A DNA stretch of 15,571 nt from Saprospiraceae bacterium. Lineage in GTDB: Bacteria; Bacteroidota; Bacteroidia; Chitinophagales; Saprospiraceae. The notes under the pieces are model-generated. The model ran no database searches. It was not told where the DNA came from and was given only the letters and a program-made list of their open reading frames with translations. Location of the stretch: positions 1 through 15,571 of the forward strand of contig JADZBJ010000416.1 in assembly GCA_020852155.1 (NCBI GenBank), given 5' to 3'. Each line of letters opens with the position of its first letter. The first letter of the stretch is position 1. The position numbers and the translations under genes are program-made. Shown here one piece after another: positions 13,125-15,571 of this stretch.

Positions 13125-14171
13125 ATGAAAGTTACTGCGCAACAACTGGCGGCTATGATCGTAGCTACAATAGAAGGCGATCCGCAGGCTGCCGTCCAGA
13201 AACCCGCCCGTATTGAAATGGCGGAAGATGGCGATTTTGCCTTTCTGGACAACCCGCGTTACGAATCATTTGCCTATACAACACAAGCCTCGGTGTTGCT
13301 CGTACACCGCGATTTTCAGCCATCAGCCCCGGTCAAACCCACTTTGCTGCGCGTGGACGATGTGCGCTCTGCACTGGCTATGTTGTTGTACGAATTTGAC
13401 AAAGCCAACCAATCGCCCGTGGCCAGCACGACTGAATCGCTCAATGGTTCAGCCATTCACCCCTCTGTAAAAATCGGTGGCGGAACGACCGTTGGCGCAT
13501 TTTGCGTGATCGAAGAAGGCGCTGTCATCGGCAGCAATTGCATTATTTATCCGCAGGTTTTTATCGGAAGAAATGCCCGCATTGGCGACAACTGCCGTTT
13601 GTATCCCGGCGTTCGGGTGCACTTTGATTGCGAAACAGGAAACGATTGCATCCTGCATGCGAATGCCGTCATCGGAGCCGATGGTTTTGGCTTTGCGCCA
13701 CAGGAAGATCAATCCTGGAAAAAAGTACCCCAGGTTGGCAATGTCGTATTGGAAGATAATGTGGAAATCGGCGCTTGCACCTGCATTGACCGGGCGGCAC
13801 TGGGCAGCACCGTGGTCCGTAAAGGAGCCAAACTCGACAACCTCATCCATGTGGCCCATAATGTGGAAATCGGCGAAAATGCCGTACTCGCCGCGCAGGT
13901 TGGTATTGCCGGAAGCACCAGGTTGGGCAACCGCGTTCAAGTGGGCGGACAAGCCGGTTTTTCAGGGCATATCAGTATTGCTGACGGTACGCGCATTCAA
14001 GCGCAAAGCGGATTGCCATCCAGCATTGAAGAGCCTAACACAGCCGTTTTTGGCAGCCCGGCTATGGGTTATCGCGATTTTATCAAATCGCATATTGTTT
14101 TCAAGCAACTGCCTGAATTGCAGAAAAAAGTAATGGAATTAGAGAAAAAACTGGCTGAATTGAGCAAGTAA
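13125..14171 (+). CDS. lpxD: UDP-3-O-(3-hydroxyacyl)glucosamine N-acyltransferase LpxD
   Basis: LpxD adds the second hydroxyacyl chain from acyl-ACP in lipid A synthesis, in the cytoplasm. The 348-residue protein has the N-terminal uridine-binding domain (MKVTAQQLAAMI, then ARIEMAEDGDFAFLDNPRYE, to ~100), then a left-handed beta-helix of hexapeptide repeats (~108-305, e.g. IHPSVKIGGGTTVGAFCVIE and VIGADGFGFAPQED). The catalytic histidine is predicted as His245 in LIHVAHNVEIG, the position of E. coli His239. The C-terminus is a short coiled helix (LQKKVMELEKKLAELSK) that packs in the trimer. Length and motifs are normal. It follows mrp by 34 nt with no terminator between them; a very strong terminator lies 41 nt after its stop. 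The next lipid A gene is not adjacent. Confidence 0.96.
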   Translation: MKVTAQQLAAMIVATIEGDPQAAVQKPARIEMAEDGDFAFLDNPRYESFAYTTQASVLLVHRDFQPSAPVKPTLLRVDDVRSALAMLLYEFDKANQSPVASTTESLNGSAIHPSVKIGGGTTVGAFCVIEEGAVIGSNCIIYPQVFIGRNARIGDNCRLYPGVRVHFDCETGNDCILHANAVIGADGFGFAPQEDQSWKKVPQVGNVVLEDNVEIGACTCIDRAALGSTVVRKGAKLDNLIHVAHNVEIGENAVLAAQVGIAGSTRLGNRVQVGGQAGFSGHISIADGTRIQAQSGLPSSIEEPNTAVFGSPAMGYRDFIKSHIVFKQLPELQKKVMELEKKLAELSK

Positions 14172-14212
14172 TCATTTCTGGTTTTACTGTTTCCGGAGGT
14201 TTCAGTTTTTAT

Positions 14213-14277
14213 AAACGACAAGGGCGTGAAAACACAAAGTTGTATGGATACTTTGTGTTTTCGCGCCCTTGTCGTTT
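14213..14277. terminator. Bidirectional intrinsic terminator between lpxD and the GCS2-CBS gene
   Basis: The 27-bp arms (14213-14239 and 14251-14277) pair fully except for one U-G position, around an 11-nt loop. The outer ends are AAAC and GTTT, so each strand has a short T-run after the stem (TTTTAT on plus). It lies between convergent genes, 41 nt from the lpxD stop and 23 nt from the stop of the minus-strand gene, and can serve both. Confidence 0.85.
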
Positions 14278-14300
14278 TATCAAATACCCGGTTTACGCTT

Positions 14301-15571
14301 TTACTCTTTCGCTTCCAGACGCTCCAGCAGTCGAGAGGTGATGCGCAGAAAATCCATTTCAGTAATCACGCCGACCAACTCTTTTCCTTTTACCACCGGA
14401 AGGCATCCTATGCGATGCTGTTGCATCTTGTGCATGGCTTCGATGATCGTCGTATCCGGCGAAACTGTAACCGGTTTTTCGACCATAATTTCCTTGACCG
14501 TAATGTGCTGGTCTTCCGGTAGCATGGTGCAGGAACTGAAATGACGCAGCAATTTTCTAGAAGAAATAAGTCCTACCAGTTCGCCCTTCGAATCTTCTAC
14601 GGGCATATAGCGAATCCGTCGCCAGTCCATGATTTGCGCGACCAGTGCAATCAGGTCTTCTTTTTGCACCGTAAACAAGTCGGTTGACATGAATTCCTCG
14701 ACCTTAATAGCCGAGGGCGACCAGGTTTCGAGGTCGGCGGCTGTGGCTTCTTTCCAGGTATGCACAGGCTTGTTCTGTTTTTGATTTTTAAGAATAGCGG
14801 CGGTCAGTCCGGTTACGGCTTCGTCGTTGGTGACTTCTTTTCGAAGTGAGGTGAAAGTACGCAGCAGCCAGCGCGCGCCGGTTTTGTGTTGCTTGGCCCG
14901 TTCTTCGATGATATCGAGGTATTTATTGATATCAGCCGTTTTCACCTTTCGGCTTTTGAGGCCCTCACGGGCGGCGGGCAGCAGTTCTTTCAGGATAAGT
15001 TCGGTGGCCGGTATTTTTTTATCCTTCATCCAGGTGAAGGTGGTGTCAATGCCGAATTTGGCCGCTTTCAGGAAGTTATCGCGCACATCAACAAAATCAA
15101 TATGGCGCGTAATGTCTTCGTATTGATCACCGAAAGCAGTCATACAACCCAGCCAGAAAGCGGCATTGGCCGTGGCATCCACAGGCGTTGGTCCGGCGGG
15201 CATTACCCTGTTTTCGATGCGCAGGTGTGGTTTACCGTTGGGTGAAATGCCATAACAAGGGCGATTCCAGCGGTAAACGGTCGAATTATGGATTTGCAGG
15301 GCGCGCAGTTTGGGCGTTTGGCCATTGAGTACCATTTCCAAAGAATCCTCCTCGATGGCGCCGGCGAGCAGCACCCTGAAGCGACTGATATCTTCTTTAT
15401 AAATTTCAGTGATATTGCCCTTGAGCCATCCTGAACCGAAATTCACCCTGGGCAGTCGTTCGCGCATGTGGTCGTTGGTCGTGCGCGTGTCCAGACTTTG
15501 CTGGAACAGTGCAATACGCGTTTCATGCCACAGGCGACGCCCGAAAACGATGGGCGAGTTGGCGGCAATAC
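14301..15571 (-). CDS. Glutamate-cysteine ligase-like (GCS2) domain fused to a CBS pair, 5' end beyond the window
   Basis: The frame is open through the right edge: upstream of the first in-window Met (15467) it reads AANSPIVFGRRLWHETRIAL and FQQSLDTRT, typical of the GCS2/YbdK carboxylate-amine ligase family. About 423 residues are visible. The ligase part continues with PRVNFGSGWL, LQIHNSTVYRWNRPCYGI, HLRIENRVMPAGPTPVDATAN (the R.E.R...G sequence region) and a helical domain (to about 110 codons before the CBS pair). The C-terminal ~130 residues are two CBS motifs: FMSTDLFTVQKEDLIALVAQ with GELVGLISSRKLLRHF, and IMVEKPVTVSPDTTIIEAM with GELVGVIT-like KELVGVITEMDF. CBS pairs bind adenine nucleotides, so the ligase may be regulated by energy charge or an AdoMet-like ligand. 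The amine substrate is unknown; glutathione synthesis is not proven. The gene ends at the shared terminator. Confidence 0.88.
   Translation of the reverse strand, partial: IAANSPIVFGRRLWHETRIALFQQSLDTRTTNDHMRERLPRVNFGSGWLKGNITEIYKEDISRFRVLLAGAIEEDSLEMVLNGQTPKLRALQIHNSTVYRWNRPCYGISPNGKPHLRIENRVMPAGPTPVDATANAAFWLGCMTAFGDQYEDITRHIDFVDVRDNFLKAAKFGIDTTFTWMKDKKIPATELILKELLPAAREGLKSRKVKTADINKYLDIIEERAKQHKTGARWLLRTFTSLRKEVTNDEAVTGLTAAILKNQKQNKPVHTWKEATAADLETWSPSAIKVEEFMSTDLFTVQKEDLIALVAQIMDWRRIRYMPVEDSKGELVGLISSRKLLRHFSSCTMLPEDQHITVKEIMVEKPVTVSPDTTIIEAMHKMQQHRIGCLPVVKGKELVGVITEMDFLRITSRLLERLEAKE

Overview
The window looks like a chromosomal segment of a Bacteroidota bacterium, possibly a Saprospiria-type lineage. 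The reasons are a PUR-domain (DUF3276) protein, an Mrp ATPase of the form lacking the C-terminal CxxC, a DppB-like permease with a very large first loop, LpxD (so a Gram-negative outer membrane), almost no Shine-Dalgarno sequences, and at least one good Bacteroidota-type promoter (TAnnTTTG) ahead of purQ. The phylum is a fairly safe inference; anything finer is a guess. No tRNA, rRNA, CRISPR array, transposase or phage gene was seen.

Layout. Positions 1-3864 (minus strand) form a probable operon read right to left: purQ, a membrane-anchored SRPBCC/GyrI-like protein, a small secreted jelly-roll-type protein, and a TPR sensor histidine kinase cut by the left edge. Gaps are only 6-25 nt. Positions 4054-4848 (minus) encode a PUR-domain protein with an unusual N-terminal Arg-Gly-Gly repeat and an acidic tail, followed by a clean intrinsic terminator. 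Divergent from it is an RMD1/DUF155 membrane protein (5005-5787), followed by a ~170 bp imperfect palindrome that looks like a non-autonomous repeat element. Positions 6041-8438 (plus) hold a Tat-type glycosylasparaginase and, 7 nt later, an orphan peptide-transporter permease. Next come an unrecognised protein with a WGR-like N-terminus (8620-9735) and a DUF58 protein with a TTG start (9872-10744). Convergent with these is an LD-carboxypeptidase (10825-11889, minus). Divergent from that are mrp and lpxD (11966-14171, plus). A 27-bp-stem bidirectional terminator separates lpxD from a GCS2-CBS fusion protein (minus), cut by the right edge.

Most genes are housekeeping or envelope related: purine synthesis, Fe-S cluster carriage, lipid A acylation, peptidoglycan recycling, and glycoprotein/peptide breakdown plus transport.

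Two things stand out. First, three neighbouring intergenic gaps (8461-8588, 9726-9871, 10746-10829) hold unrelated-looking inverted repeats built the same way. Each arm is a run of degenerate 7- or 8-bp units rich in stop codons, and two of the three reach into the stop codons of adjacent genes. This looks like a class of small repetitive element with a common architecture but no common sequence. Second, the PUR protein is a bacterial RGG-repeat nucleic-acid-binding protein with opposite charge patches at its ends, a layout familiar from eukaryotic condensate-forming proteins.
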